Source: an uncultured Carboxylicivirga sp.
Lineage (GTDB): Bacteria > Bacteroidota > Bacteroidia > Bacteroidales > Marinilabiliaceae
Length of the DNA: 64,000 bases
NCBI GenBank assembly: GCA_947503525.1
Contig: CANNEA010000001.1
Coordinates: 434,001-498,000 of the forward strand
Direction of reading: 5' to 3'
Within the stretch, counting starts at the first letter, position 1. Each line of letters begins with the position of its first letter. Shown here piece after piece: positions 35,475-45,018 of the stretch. A model generated the notes under the pieces. The model was not told the DNA's origin. It made no database searches and worked only from the letters and a program-made list of their open reading frames with translations. The position numbers and the translations under genes are program-made.

Positions 35475-37121
35475 ATGAAGACAAAATATATATCGATACT
35501 TGCAATGCTTCTGCTTATTGTATTGGGAGCATGTGAGGATAATAAACCAGTTTTTCCATTGGTGGATACTGCACCGGAGTTTATGACTCCAAATGGAACG
35601 ACTAAATATGTACTAATTCCAGGAAATGATAATGGTACATTTGAAACCTTCCATTGGAGTTCGGCTTACCTTGGTGAAAATATTGAAGTAAGTTATGAAG
35701 TGGAAATAGATGCAGCAACGGGCGATTTTTCAAATCCTCAAAAGTTGGAACCAACGAATCTGGATTTTCAAACAGTGTCAACCAAAACAATGAATGAAAT
35801 TATTCGCGAATTAGGCATAATGGCGGATGAGGAAGCAGGTTTACAGGTTCGTGTTAAAGCAATGGGTGGAGGAAAGGAAATGATTTCTGTTCCGGTCTCA
35901 ATGTTGGTGAGACGCTATATCTATGATGATGAGAAACCAGTTTGGATGGTTCAGGGTAGTGGCCTAGATGCACCTGTGATGCTTAAGTATGATGCTGATA
36001 ATATGGTGTGGAATAGTGACGGAGCCATCATGATGAAAGAAGGCACCATTAACTTTTTAAACGATAATGTTTATAAGAAGGAAGCTGGGGCAGCAATGGA
36101 TGTAACTTATGCGCCTAAAATGGAAGGTGAGCTTATTGAAAGCGGTAAGACCATTCCGGTAAAGGCATATAGCTATTTCATAAGCTTAGATTTTGAGAAT
36201 GCAACGTTTACTGTTGAGGAAGATAATTTCTATTCTCTTATTGGAACTGCTGTTACCAAGCCTGACACAAGATTTGAAGAAGATGGTTCAAATCTAACGA
36301 TGACAACCAGGCTTTCCGTTGGAACCTTTAATGTGAAGTATAATGCCTCAATGCCTATAGTATATGGAGCTACAAGTGCAGGTGATTGGACACTTATTGA
36401 GGGAGGAATCGCAATTGATATAGCTAATGATGGAGACTATGTTTTAACCATTGATGAGAATATGGTATTAAGCATCGAAGAAGCGAAATTCCCTAATAAT
36501 TTATATCTGGTTGGATCAGCTACTTCTTACGGATGGGATACACCTGGAAGTAACGACGATGCAGAATTCCATAAAATAGCAGGAGGAGATGATAATGCCG
36601 GTGTTTATTGGAAAATTGCGCACCTTGAAACAGGCAATGGTTTTAAGATTTCAGCTGCTGATTGGTTAGATCCAAATGTTGGATTTGGTCAGGTTACTGA
36701 GTTTGATTCAAATGGTGAAACGGTATCAGATGATGGTGATGGAAATATGAGTGTTGCCAGCTCTGGAATGTATACAATTGTAATCGATTTGCGTGCAGGT
36801 GAAATTAAGGTGTCGGTTACCAAAGTTAAAGTATATGGTATAGGAGATGCCTTTGGTAGTTGGGATGAAAATATGGAAGCTAGCTTATTTACTGTGGATA
36901 ATACGGCTAAAACAGTTACATCCCCATCTTTACCTGCAACAGGTAATATTAGATCGTATGTAGATCATGAATGGATACCAAGTTGGTGGAATGCTGAATT
37001 TGTTCCTCAGGATGGAGCCATCTTTTATCGTAACGATGGTGGAGATCCTCCGGGTATAAATGGAAATGAAGGTGAGGTAATTACCTATACATTTGATGAT
37101 AATACTAGCGCAATTAACTAG
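35475..37121 (+). CDS. SusF/SusE-like multi-module starch-binding lipoprotein 2
   Basis: This 548-residue lipoprotein has lipobox VLGAC followed by EDNK. The N-terminal SusE-like domain (about 25-155) includes GNDNGTFETFHWSSAYLG and LQVRVKAMGG. Several beta-modules follow, including VWMVQGSGL, YLVGSATSYGWDTPGS and VYGIGDAFGSWDENM, each of the type used by SusE/SusF to bind starch without hydrolysis. It is the last gene of the second sus operon and ends just before the terminator at 37145. Confidence 0.8.
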   Translation: MKTKYISILAMLLLIVLGACEDNKPVFPLVDTAPEFMTPNGTTKYVLIPGNDNGTFETFHWSSAYLGENIEVSYEVEIDAATGDFSNPQKLEPTNLDFQTVSTKTMNEIIRELGIMADEEAGLQVRVKAMGGGKEMISVPVSMLVRRYIYDDEKPVWMVQGSGLDAPVMLKYDADNMVWNSDGAIMMKEGTINFLNDNVYKKEAGAAMDVTYAPKMEGELIESGKTIPVKAYSYFISLDFENATFTVEEDNFYSLIGTAVTKPDTRFEEDGSNLTMTTRLSVGTFNVKYNASMPIVYGATSAGDWTLIEGGIAIDIANDGDYVLTIDENMVLSIEEAKFPNNLYLVGSATSYGWDTPGSNDDAEFHKIAGGDDNAGVYWKIAHLETGNGFKISAADWLDPNVGFGQVTEFDSNGETVSDDGDGNMSVASSGMYTIVIDLRAGEIKVSVTKVKVYGIGDAFGSWDENMEASLFTVDNTAKTVTSPSLPATGNIRSYVDHEWIPSWWNAEFVPQDGAIFYRNDGGDPPGINGNEGEVITYTFDDNTSAIN

Positions 37122-37144
37122 TTTATATTGCAGTTTAATAACGT

Positions 37145-37175
37145 TAAAAAAAGCCGCGAATAGCGGCTTTTTTTG
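37145..37175 (+). terminator. Terminator of the second sus operon
   Basis: AAAAAGCCGC GAATA GCGGCTTTTTTT: a GC-rich stem with a T-run. Confidence 0.9.
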
Positions 37176-37199
37176 TTTACTTTTTTGTTCGTATTTAAG

Positions 37200-37207
37200 T
37201 AAATTTG
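37200..37207 (+). promoter_or_regulatory. -7 element before the amylase pair
   Basis: TAAATTTG matches TAnnTTTG, just after a terminator and 34 bases before the first GH13 gene, so the two amylases likely have their own transcript. Confidence 0.5.
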
Positions 37208-37240
37208 TAATGAAATAAGCAACTAAAACCAAAGATAGTA

Positions 37241-39124
37241 ATGACTAAAATTTACCTCTTAACTCTAAGTTGGATGATGGCCTTCTCAATTAATGCTCAA
37301 GTGCTTCTTCAAGGATTTTATTGGGATGTACCCGTGGATGTTGAAAATAAAAAAGGAACCTGGTATAAACATCTTGAGAGTAAGTTGCCCTATTTGCAGG
37401 AAATAGGAGTGACGGGGATTTGGAGCCCCGCTCCATCAAAGGGCAATTGGGGCATTTACGACATGGGCTATGGCATATATGATCATTATGATCTGGGCGA
37501 TTTCGATCAGATTGGTACAAGGAGTACCCGTTTTGGGACCCGATCTGATTTAAAAGATTTTATGAATCAGGCTCATCAATTAGGTATTAATGTTTATGCT
37601 GATGTGGTGCTTAATCACATGTATTCGTTTCAGGATAAGGATCTTGAAGCTAATCCTGCGGTAAAACATTATTTGCTGAATAGAAAACAAAAACATAGTG
37701 GATACCCGGTTAATGAGCTGCGATTTGGTATTCAACTGGAACAGAACCAAACTGTTCAAATCAAATTGGCGAACGTAATCCAAAAAAATGCAATAACTGG
37801 TTACCGATTAAAAATTTCGAATCAATCAGATATGCTAAATGCAAATTCAAGATTTCATCCAATAAAAGGCAAAAACAATCCTTATGGCTACTGGGAAGGA
37901 GTGATGGAGTCGGAAGCAACGGTAGCATACCAGATACATCAAAATGCGAATCAAATGCTTTGGTTGCAGTTGGAAGTATTAAATCAGGATATGGCTTGGT
38001 CTGATCAAAGTAATGGCTTAAGTATTGTTTCTATCACCGATGAAAATGGAAAAGAAGTAGATTGGAAAGTTTACAGTTATACAGGAATCCAACCCGAATC
38101 TAAAAAGATACAGTGGAGCTATAATCACTTTCATCCATCATCAAAAAAAGACTATTTGCTTAATTATCCTGATACCGGTGGGATTGTAGCTAATTCTAAA
38201 TTATTTGGACACGATTTTGATCATCAAAGTCATTATGTAAGAAAACATTTAATTAATTGGGGGAAATGGTTATTAGGTGATGTTGGTTATGACGGAGCGC
38301 GACTGGATTTTGTTAATGGAATAGATCCATTGTTTGTTAAAGACTGGACTAATGAAGTAATAGGTGATAGTTTGTTTTGTGTTACGGAGTTTTTTACGAA
38401 TTCAGATAAGCAAATAGAACGATGGAATAAAACAGTGAATACTGATAATGTGGCAACTGTAAAATCATTCGACTTCCCACTTAAAAAGCTTCTTACCGAT
38501 ATGTGCAATTCGGATGAGAAAGAATTTGATATGCAAAAGCTCGTTGATGCAGGCTTAATTTCGACCCTTCCGCAGGAAAGAATAATTTCTTTTGTTGAAA
38601 ATCATGATACCGGTAAAGAGCATGATAAGTGGATTGTAAAGGATTGGAATTTGGCCTATTCCTACATATTATTTCATGAGCCAACGCCATGCCTTTTTTA
38701 TTCACATTTATTCCCAACTAAGCAAGTTGATTATCATACAAAGAAAGATTCCGTTTTGGTTGATTCCGATTTGCCTGAATTAATTGAAACTTGTCTCAAA
38801 TTACGCGAAATACTAAGTGGACCATCCATTGGTGATAGTATTTATACTTCTGAGCATCAATATGTGGCTTTTCGCAAAGGTTTGCAAAACTATGATGGTG
38901 CAATACTTATTTTGAACAATCGCAGTAATGATGCGGAGAAGCTGAGAATTGACTTAAGAAGCTTTGGCTTAAATCAGGTAGATGCTTCATTTATTGATAT
39001 CTTGCATCCAGAAACTATCGTTTCTGTAGAAGATCATTTCATCCATACAACAACCCCCAAACGAGGTGTCTCTTTATGGATGACATTGAAAGATTATCAG
39101 CTATTATTTAAATCAAATTTATGA
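37241..39124 (+). CDS. GH13 alpha-amylase with a large internal insertion
   Basis: This 627-residue secreted enzyme has signal peptide 1-19 and a barrel starting VLLQGFYWDVPVD. The catalytic set is complete: DVVLNH (121-126), GARLD with nucleophile Asp356, VTEFF with acid Glu383, and FVENHDT with Asp456. It should cut internal alpha-1,4 bonds of starch or maltodextrin. Between regions I and II lie about 225 residues; about 155-280 of these look like a beta-rich insertion rather than a normal B domain. Its stop overlaps the next gene's start (ATGA). There is no T9SS tail, so it is probably periplasmic. Confidence 0.9.
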   Translation: MTKIYLLTLSWMMAFSINAQVLLQGFYWDVPVDVENKKGTWYKHLESKLPYLQEIGVTGIWSPAPSKGNWGIYDMGYGIYDHYDLGDFDQIGTRSTRFGTRSDLKDFMNQAHQLGINVYADVVLNHMYSFQDKDLEANPAVKHYLLNRKQKHSGYPVNELRFGIQLEQNQTVQIKLANVIQKNAITGYRLKISNQSDMLNANSRFHPIKGKNNPYGYWEGVMESEATVAYQIHQNANQMLWLQLEVLNQDMAWSDQSNGLSIVSITDENGKEVDWKVYSYTGIQPESKKIQWSYNHFHPSSKKDYLLNYPDTGGIVANSKLFGHDFDHQSHYVRKHLINWGKWLLGDVGYDGARLDFVNGIDPLFVKDWTNEVIGDSLFCVTEFFTNSDKQIERWNKTVNTDNVATVKSFDFPLKKLLTDMCNSDEKEFDMQKLVDAGLISTLPQERIISFVENHDTGKEHDKWIVKDWNLAYSYILFHEPTPCLFYSHLFPTKQVDYHTKKDSVLVDSDLPELIETCLKLREILSGPSIGDSIYTSEHQYVAFRKGLQNYDGAILILNNRSNDAEKLRIDLRSFGLNQVDASFIDILHPETIVSVEDHFIHTTTPKRGVSLWMTLKDYQLLFKSNL

Positions 39125-41916
39125 TGAAATTTTACTTATTCAGCTTCCTATTACTTATAAATTATCAAATAAGTGCTCAGGTTGTTACAAGTGATCCAAC
39201 CATTCCTATTGATTCAGAATTGGTAACCATTACATTTTATGCCGACCGTGGTACTGGTGGTTTAAAAGATTATACAGGAGATGTATACGCACACACTGGT
39301 GTTATTACTGATAAAAGCACAGGTCCAAGTGATTGGAAGTATGCACCAAGCTGGGGAGACAACGCTGACAAATATAAACTTACCAGAACTTCTGCGAATA
39401 TTTATACTCTAAGCATTTCTCCAAATATAAAGGACTATTATGGGGTTCCTGCTGATGAAGTAGTTGAGAAAATGGCTTTTGTTTTTAGAAGCCATGATAA
39501 TTCACTCGAAGGAAAAGATGATGGTGGAAAAGATATATTTGTGGATGTTAGTGATGGAGAAATGTCAGTAACTATTTCCTCACCTCAAGACAGAAGTTTT
39601 CAGGATAAAGGATCAACCGTTATAGTTAATGTTAGTTCTATTCAAAGTAGCCAACTTAAGTTATTTGTTAATGGAGTTGAAGAGGTTAGTTCTTCAGATA
39701 CAGAAATTAGTCATGCCATTACTAATGTAAGTTTGGATAAATATGAATTAAGAGCAGTGGCAAGTAATGGTGATAAGGAAGTTGAAACTACGTCAACGTT
39801 TTTTATAAAGGCTGATGTAATTCATGAAGATAGACCGGAAGGGCTATTGCGTGGAGTAAACCTGCATGATGCTAATTCTGCTACAGTTTTGATTTATGCA
39901 CCTTATAAATCCTACGTTTATTTAATGGGTGATTTTAACAATTGGGAGCCAACGCAGTCTAGTATGATGAAACGAGATGGTGATTATTTCTGGTTAAAAT
40001 TGGAAGGACTTACGCCTAATACAGAATATGCTTATCAGTTCTGGATGGATGGTGATTTAAAAATTGCCGATCCATACACGACAAAGGTACTAGATCCATG
40101 GAATGATAAATATATACCTGAACGTATATATCCTAATCTAAAAGCTTATCCGGAAGGATTAACAGAGAATATTGTAGGTGTTTTTAATACGAATACGACA
40201 AGTTTCGATTGGGATGCAATCGATTATAATGCACCTAAAAAAGAAGACCTGGTTATTTATGAAGTGTTGATTCGTGATTTCACTTCCAACCAAGATATTA
40301 AAACTATAACAGATACATTGTCATATCTTAAACGCCTTGGTGTAAATGCAATAGAATTAATGCCATTTAACGAGTTTGAAGGTAATGATAGTTGGGGTTA
40401 CAATCCATCATTCTATTTTGCCACAGATAAAGCCTATGGTACTACCGAGGATTATAAAACATTTATTAATGAATGTCACAAGAATGGTATTGCGGTCATA
40501 ATGGATATGGTACTTAACCATTCATATAACCAATCACCACTGGTTCAAATGTATTGGGATAATGGAAAGCCATCTGCAATTAATCCCTGGTATAATCGTG
40601 AGCATAATATGGAAGAGCCGGCTGCACAGTGGGGGAATGATTTTAACCACGAAAGTCAGCATACCAAAGATTTGGTGGATAGTATTTGTTCATATTGGAT
40701 GAGTGAATATAAAATTGATGGATTTCGATTCGATTTCACTAAAGGTTTTACTAATGATTACAAAACGATTGCTGATGATCAATGGGCCAGTAAGAAGGAC
40801 AATGATCGAATTGCTATTTTAAAGCGCATTAGTGATGAAATCTGGAAGGTTAATCCTGATGCTTATGTAATGTTTGAGCATTTATCTAACAATGACGAGG
40901 AGACCATTTTAGCTGATCATGGAATTATGCTTTGGGGAAATGCCAACCATAATTACAACGAAGCAACGATGGGCTATAACGAGAATGGAAAATCTGATTT
41001 GTCATGGACATCATATGTAAGTAGAGGATGGGATCAACCAAACTTAATTAGTTACATGGAAAGCCATGATGAAGAACGATTGATGTATAGAAACTATCAG
41101 TATGGTAATTCAATTGGCCTTTATAATACGAAAGACAAAAAAATTGCATTAAGTAGAATGGAAGCTGCATCTGTGATTTTCTTTTCAACTCCGGGGCCTA
41201 AAATGGTTTGGCAGTTTGGCGAATTAGGGTTTGATATGAGCATAAACAGATGCACCGATGGTTCAATAAATGATAATTGTCGTTTATCTCAAAAACCTCC
41301 GGTATGGGAATATCAGGAAGAGGTTGATCGACAAAGGTTATTTCAAGTGTATAAACGAATGATAGATATGAAGACTCAGGAGGATGTTTTTTCAACTTCT
41401 GATTTTACAATGGATGTTGGAGGGGCTGTGAAGAAGGTTGCCTTAAACCTTTCTGGTTCAGATCTAAGAACTGTAGCTAATTTTGACATGGAAGCTCAAT
41501 CTATTACTCCGAATTTTAGCACCACTGGTTGGTGGTATAATGTGATTCTGGGAGACAGTATAATGGTTAATGATGTAAATATGTCAATGACCTTTCAAGC
41601 TGGAGAATATGCAGTTTATTGTCAAAAGAAGTTGACTGGGTTTGATACAAGTACTTCAATCGATGAGGATGCTCCTGTTCCTTCTCAAGTGTTAAATGTA
41701 TTTCCGAATCCATTCTCAGGAGTGGTAACTGTTGAAACTGATATGGAAGGGTTCAAAGAAATAGAATTGTTTAGTTTAACAGGTGCATGTGTTAAGAAAA
41801 GCTCATTTACAGGAAAAAGCCATTTTGAAAACTGGAGTGATCTGCCAAATGGACAATACATTCTTCGAATGAATAATGGAAGAGATGTTATACACTATAA
41901 GTTGGTTAAAAGATAA
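39121..41916 (+). CDS. Secreted GH13 amylase with T9SS sorting domain
   Basis: This 931-residue enzyme has a signal peptide (1-20), an N-terminal beta-domain (about 25-145), an Ig-like segment (about 148-230), a CBM48-like region (VLIYAPYKSYVYLMGDFNNWEP, 256-277) and a GH13 barrel with DMVLNH (Asp462), GFRFD (Asp538), MFEH (Glu586) and ESHD (Asp650). The last 80 residues (FPNPFSGVVTVE ... GQYILRM ... HYKLVKR) are a type A T9SS sorting domain. It should be exported by type IX secretion to the cell surface or medium and hydrolyse starch or branched alpha-glucan. It overlaps the preceding amylase by four bases, implying translational coupling. Confidence 0.92.
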   Translation: MMKFYLFSFLLLINYQISAQVVTSDPTIPIDSELVTITFYADRGTGGLKDYTGDVYAHTGVITDKSTGPSDWKYAPSWGDNADKYKLTRTSANIYTLSISPNIKDYYGVPADEVVEKMAFVFRSHDNSLEGKDDGGKDIFVDVSDGEMSVTISSPQDRSFQDKGSTVIVNVSSIQSSQLKLFVNGVEEVSSSDTEISHAITNVSLDKYELRAVASNGDKEVETTSTFFIKADVIHEDRPEGLLRGVNLHDANSATVLIYAPYKSYVYLMGDFNNWEPTQSSMMKRDGDYFWLKLEGLTPNTEYAYQFWMDGDLKIADPYTTKVLDPWNDKYIPERIYPNLKAYPEGLTENIVGVFNTNTTSFDWDAIDYNAPKKEDLVIYEVLIRDFTSNQDIKTITDTLSYLKRLGVNAIELMPFNEFEGNDSWGYNPSFYFATDKAYGTTEDYKTFINECHKNGIAVIMDMVLNHSYNQSPLVQMYWDNGKPSAINPWYNREHNMEEPAAQWGNDFNHESQHTKDLVDSICSYWMSEYKIDGFRFDFTKGFTNDYKTIADDQWASKKDNDRIAILKRISDEIWKVNPDAYVMFEHLSNNDEETILADHGIMLWGNANHNYNEATMGYNENGKSDLSWTSYVSRGWDQPNLISYMESHDEERLMYRNYQYGNSIGLYNTKDKKIALSRMEAASVIFFSTPGPKMVWQFGELGFDMSINRCTDGSINDNCRLSQKPPVWEYQEEVDRQRLFQVYKRMIDMKTQEDVFSTSDFTMDVGGAVKKVALNLSGSDLRTVANFDMEAQSITPNFSTTGWWYNVILGDSIMVNDVNMSMTFQAGEYAVYCQKKLTGFDTSTSIDEDAPVPSQVLNVFPNPFSGVVTVETDMEGFKEIELFSLTGACVKKSSFTGKSHFENWSDLPNGQYILRMNNGRDVIHYKLVKR

Positions 41917-41936
41917 GCCGAGAAAATAAGATATTT

Positions 41937-41971
41937 AAGGGTGGGTCTATTAGATTCACCCTTTGTTTTTT
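41937..41971 (+). terminator. Terminator after the T9SS amylase
   Basis: AAGGGTGGGTCTA pairs with TAGATTCACCCTT (two G-U pairs), followed by a T-rich tract. It marks the right end of the alpha-glucan locus. Confidence 0.8.
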
Positions 41972-42024
41972 TAATGATGGTCTAATTGAAAACTACACCA
42001 AAGGATGATAACCTTTCTGAGGAT

Positions 42025-43443
42025 TTATTTTCCTTCACCACTAATTAATGTTTTTAAGGTATACAACAGAATTTTAAAATCCAGCCAAAGGGATAGATTC
42101 TCCATATAAATTATGTCATAATTTAATCGTTGGACCATTTCATCAATATTTTCAGCATAGCCGTATTTAACCATTCCCATGGAAGTAATTCCCGGCCTGC
42201 AGTGCAGTATTTGACTAAAGTTAGGGGCTACTTTGGAAATTTCGTTAATGTAGTATGATCGTTCCGGTCGAGGGCCTACAACAGCCATATGGCCTAAAAT
42301 AACATTTATAAACTGTGGAGTTTCATCCAATCGCCAACGACGAAGGAATTTGCCATATTTAGTGATTCTCTGGTCGTGCGAAGAAGATAATAGGGGGCCG
42401 TTATCTTCCGCATTAGTATACATGGTTCTGAACTTAATGATTTTAAATGGTTTCCCATTTTTCCCAATTCGGGTTTGAGTATAAAAAACTGGACCTTTTG
42501 ATGTTCGTTTAATATTAAATACGATAATTGGGATGAATGGAAAGAGAATTAGCATCCCTATTAAAGCAATACATATATCTAGAATTCTTTTAATGGCTTC
42601 TTGCCATACCGGTAGAGTTTTATTGCTAATGGTAACGTATGGCGGAGCAATTAATTTATTTATTCTAACAAATCCTTTAAGAATAGAATCCATATCCGGT
42701 ATTAGTTTGACCGTAATGTTTCTCATTTTCGCAACGGATATAAACTTAGTAACCAGATCACTTTCATTATGTGGTAATACAATTACGATTTCATCTGGTT
42801 TATGTTGAATCAAATGTGCTTCAATATCCTCGAAGTCATTAAGTGGTTGATTATTGGAGTAGGCTCTACTTGTGTTTGGTTCAATAGTTACAACGTTAAT
42901 TATCTTATTTCCGGTTGTTCTGCCGATTTCTACAATCTCTTTATACGATGTTTTCAGCATATCGGCCGATCCAACTATAATTGTATCGAAACTCCAATAA
43001 CCTTTACGCATTAGATACCTAAATATTAGGATTGTGAATACATGAGGAATCACAAAAAACGTGATGTTAGCAAAAAAGAGATTTAAAAATGTGGACCATA
43101 CGTTAGCAAAAGAGAAAAGAGTAAGGAATCCAAAAAACTGAATGAATAAACTTAAATAAGCTAGGCCAATTACATTAATTATTTTAGAAATGTGATTGAG
43201 AATAGATAAATTAGGGTGTTGCCGATACAAGCCTGATAAATAGAAGAAGAAAATAATATAGCAGGAAATAAGTAGGATAGCTACTGGTCGATCAATGCTT
43301 TTTTGAATGTAACGAGCGAGCTGTGAGGTGAATATGGGCAGTTCTTCTCTAAGGGTATCAACAGAATATATCGTAGCTAAGGCTACAATAATAATGTCAA
43401 TGCATAAAAAAAGGATATGTATTGATTTCTTATTAAATGTCAT
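42025..43443 (-). CDS. Undecaprenyl-phosphate sugar phosphotransferase (WcaJ/WbaP-like)
   Basis: This 472-residue membrane protein has about four N-terminal transmembrane segments (10-125), a CoA-binding-like nucleotide domain (about 135-250), one further membrane helix (IALIGMLILFPFIPIIVF) and the bacterial sugar transferase domain with GPVFYTQTRIGKNGKPFKI, KFRTMYTNAED, RRWRLDETPQFINVI and VVGPRPER. It starts surface polysaccharide synthesis by transferring a sugar-1-phosphate to undecaprenyl phosphate. No polymerase or flippase gene is next to it, so it is an orphan initiator here. The sugar is unknown. Confidence 0.9.
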   Translation of the reverse strand: MTFNKKSIHILFLCIDIIIVALATIYSVDTLREELPIFTSQLARYIQKSIDRPVAILLISCYIIFFFYLSGLYRQHPNLSILNHISKIINVIGLAYLSLFIQFFGFLTLFSFANVWSTFLNLFFANITFFVIPHVFTILIFRYLMRKGYWSFDTIIVGSADMLKTSYKEIVEIGRTTGNKIINVVTIEPNTSRAYSNNQPLNDFEDIEAHLIQHKPDEIVIVLPHNESDLVTKFISVAKMRNITVKLIPDMDSILKGFVRINKLIAPPYVTISNKTLPVWQEAIKRILDICIALIGMLILFPFIPIIVFNIKRTSKGPVFYTQTRIGKNGKPFKIIKFRTMYTNAEDNGPLLSSSHDQRITKYGKFLRRWRLDETPQFINVILGHMAVVGPRPERSYYINEISKVAPNFSQILHCRPGITSMGMVKYGYAENIDEMVQRLNYDIIYMENLSLWLDFKILLYTLKTLISGEGK

Positions 43444-43508
43444 TATGTTCCCCCATTAAAAACAAAACGATAATGCGATTATATTATTTTAAAGAAGTTA
43501 AAAAAAAT

Positions 43509-43516
43509 TATTTTTG
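43509..43516 (+). promoter_or_regulatory. -7 element of pcm promoter
   Basis: TATTTTTG fits TAnnTTTG. It lies only six bases before the first ATG (43523), so the transcript would be nearly leaderless or use the second ATG at 43532. Confidence 0.55.
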
Positions 43517-43522
43517 CATCCT

Positions 43523-44170
43523 ATGATACAAATGGATTCTTTTAGGCACAAGGGGATGCGCCAACGTTTAGTGCAAGAATTGAGAAGAAAGAAAATTACT
43601 GATACAAATGTACTTAATGCGATTGGTAGAGTTCCAAGACATCTCTTTCTTGAAAGTAGTTTTGTTTCTTTCGCCTATCAGGATAAGGCTTTCCCAATAG
43701 CTGCAGGACAAACCATTTCTCAGCCTTATACGGTTGCTCTGCAATCTCAGTTATTAAATATACAAGCGGAAGATAAGGTGCTTGAGGTTGGGACTGGATC
43801 AGGGTATCAAGCAGCGGTTTTGATTGAAATGGGAGTGAAATTGTTTTCAATTGAGCGCCAAAAAGAGTTATACCTTCGTTCAACAAAGTTACTTAAGAGT
43901 ATTGGTTATAATGGTCGATATTTTTTAGGTGATGGTTATGAAGGCCTGCCAACCTTCGCTCCATTTGATAAAGTAATAATTACTGCAGGAGCACCATTTA
44001 TTCCAAAAAGTTTGTTGCTTCAATTGAAGATAGGTGGAATAATGGTTATACCTTTAGGGGATAAGAAACAGGTAATGACTCGAATAACGCGAATGGCGGA
44101 GGATGATTTCAAACAAGAGCAATTGGGCGAATGCGCATTTGTACCAATGTTAAAAGGAGTTGTAAATTAA
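43523..44170 (+). CDS. pcm: Protein-L-isoaspartate O-methyltransferase
   Basis: This 215-residue enzyme has RHKGMRQRLVQELR, VPRHLFLE, FPIAAGQTISQPYTVALQ and the SAM motif KVLEVGTGSGYQAAVL, all standard for PIMT. It methylates damaged L-isoaspartyl residues so they can revert to aspartate. Candidate starts are ATG 43523 (MIQMDSF) and ATG 43532 (MDSFRHKGM). The latter fits the promoter spacing better and would shorten the protein by three residues. The MBL hydrolase gene follows 10 bases after the stop. Confidence 0.92.
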   Translation: MIQMDSFRHKGMRQRLVQELRRKKITDTNVLNAIGRVPRHLFLESSFVSFAYQDKAFPIAAGQTISQPYTVALQSQLLNIQAEDKVLEVGTGSGYQAAVLIEMGVKLFSIERQKELYLRSTKLLKSIGYNGRYFLGDGYEGLPTFAPFDKVIITAGAPFIPKSLLLQLKIGGIMVIPLGDKKQVMTRITRMAEDDFKQEQLGECAFVPMLKGVVN

Positions 44171-44180
44171 TATTTAAGAA

Positions 44181-44825
44181 ATGATAAAAGTTGATGTACT
44201 ACCAATAAATCCGTGGCAAGAGAATACATATATATTATCGGATGAAACAGGAGAATGTGTAATTATTGATCCGGGTTGCTTATCAGCGGAAGAAAAACAG
44301 CAAGTGGCAGATTTTATTACATCCAATAAATACAAGCCGGTTCGTTTATTACAAACACACCTTCATCTCGATCATGTATTTGGCTCCGCATTTATTGCTG
44401 AAACCTACAACTTGGGCTTGGAAGCTCATGAAGGTGATAAGTTTTTAATTGATCAAACAGTTAGTTATGCCCAGCAATTTGGAATGGAAGTTGACAAAAA
44501 TCCACCACCCATATCTAATTATTTAAATGAAGGCGATAAAGTTAGTTTCGGTCAATCGGAATTGGAAGTATTTCATGTGCCCGGACATTCACCAGGTGGA
44601 ATAGTTTTCTATAGTGAGGTTGATAAGATTGCGATTGTAGGTGATGCAATTTTTAGAGAGAGCATTGGTCGCACCGATTTGCCTGGAGGTGATTTTGATA
44701 CGCTGATAAACGGTTTGAAAAGTAAAATTTTAACTCTGGATGATGATGTTGAATTATATCCGGGACACGGACCCTCTAGTAAGGTTGGTCATGAAAGATT
44801 AAATAATCCTTTTCTAAATCAATAA
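44181..44825 (+). CDS. MBL-fold hydrolase (glyoxalase II-like, YcbL type)
   Basis: This 214-residue metallo-beta-lactamase-fold protein has metal-site THLHLDHVFG (T-H-x-H-x-D-H), HVPGHSPGGI, GDAIFRESIGRTDLPGGD and YPGHGP. This set matches the short glyoxalase II-like hydrolases that lack the C-terminal glutathione-binding domain, so thioester hydrolysis is plausible but the substrate is unknown. It is cotranscribed with pcm. Confidence 0.88.
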   Translation: MIKVDVLPINPWQENTYILSDETGECVIIDPGCLSAEEKQQVADFITSNKYKPVRLLQTHLHLDHVFGSAFIAETYNLGLEAHEGDKFLIDQTVSYAQQFGMEVDKNPPPISNYLNEGDKVSFGQSELEVFHVPGHSPGGIVFYSEVDKIAIVGDAIFRESIGRTDLPGGDFDTLINGLKSKILTLDDDVELYPGHGPSSKVGHERLNNPFLNQ

Positions 44826-45018
44826 ATGCGTCTTATAAAAAACAAGAAAATTAGTCGCTTTTGTTATAAGGTGTAAGTTGCTGGTTGAAATTTAATTTAA
44901 TAGAGCTTAAAGAAGTTAATAAGCAAGCAAAAGTCATTGAATTTTATTGAATTTCTTATTCTATTTGGAATCGAAATAAATAAGTAAAGTAACATCAAAT
45001 CGATATAAATTTATAGAT

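Noticed and set aside
43614-43886. 90-codon minus-strand frame inside pcm
   Set aside because: It is a shadow of a well-conserved gene on the opposite strand, with no start context or family features.
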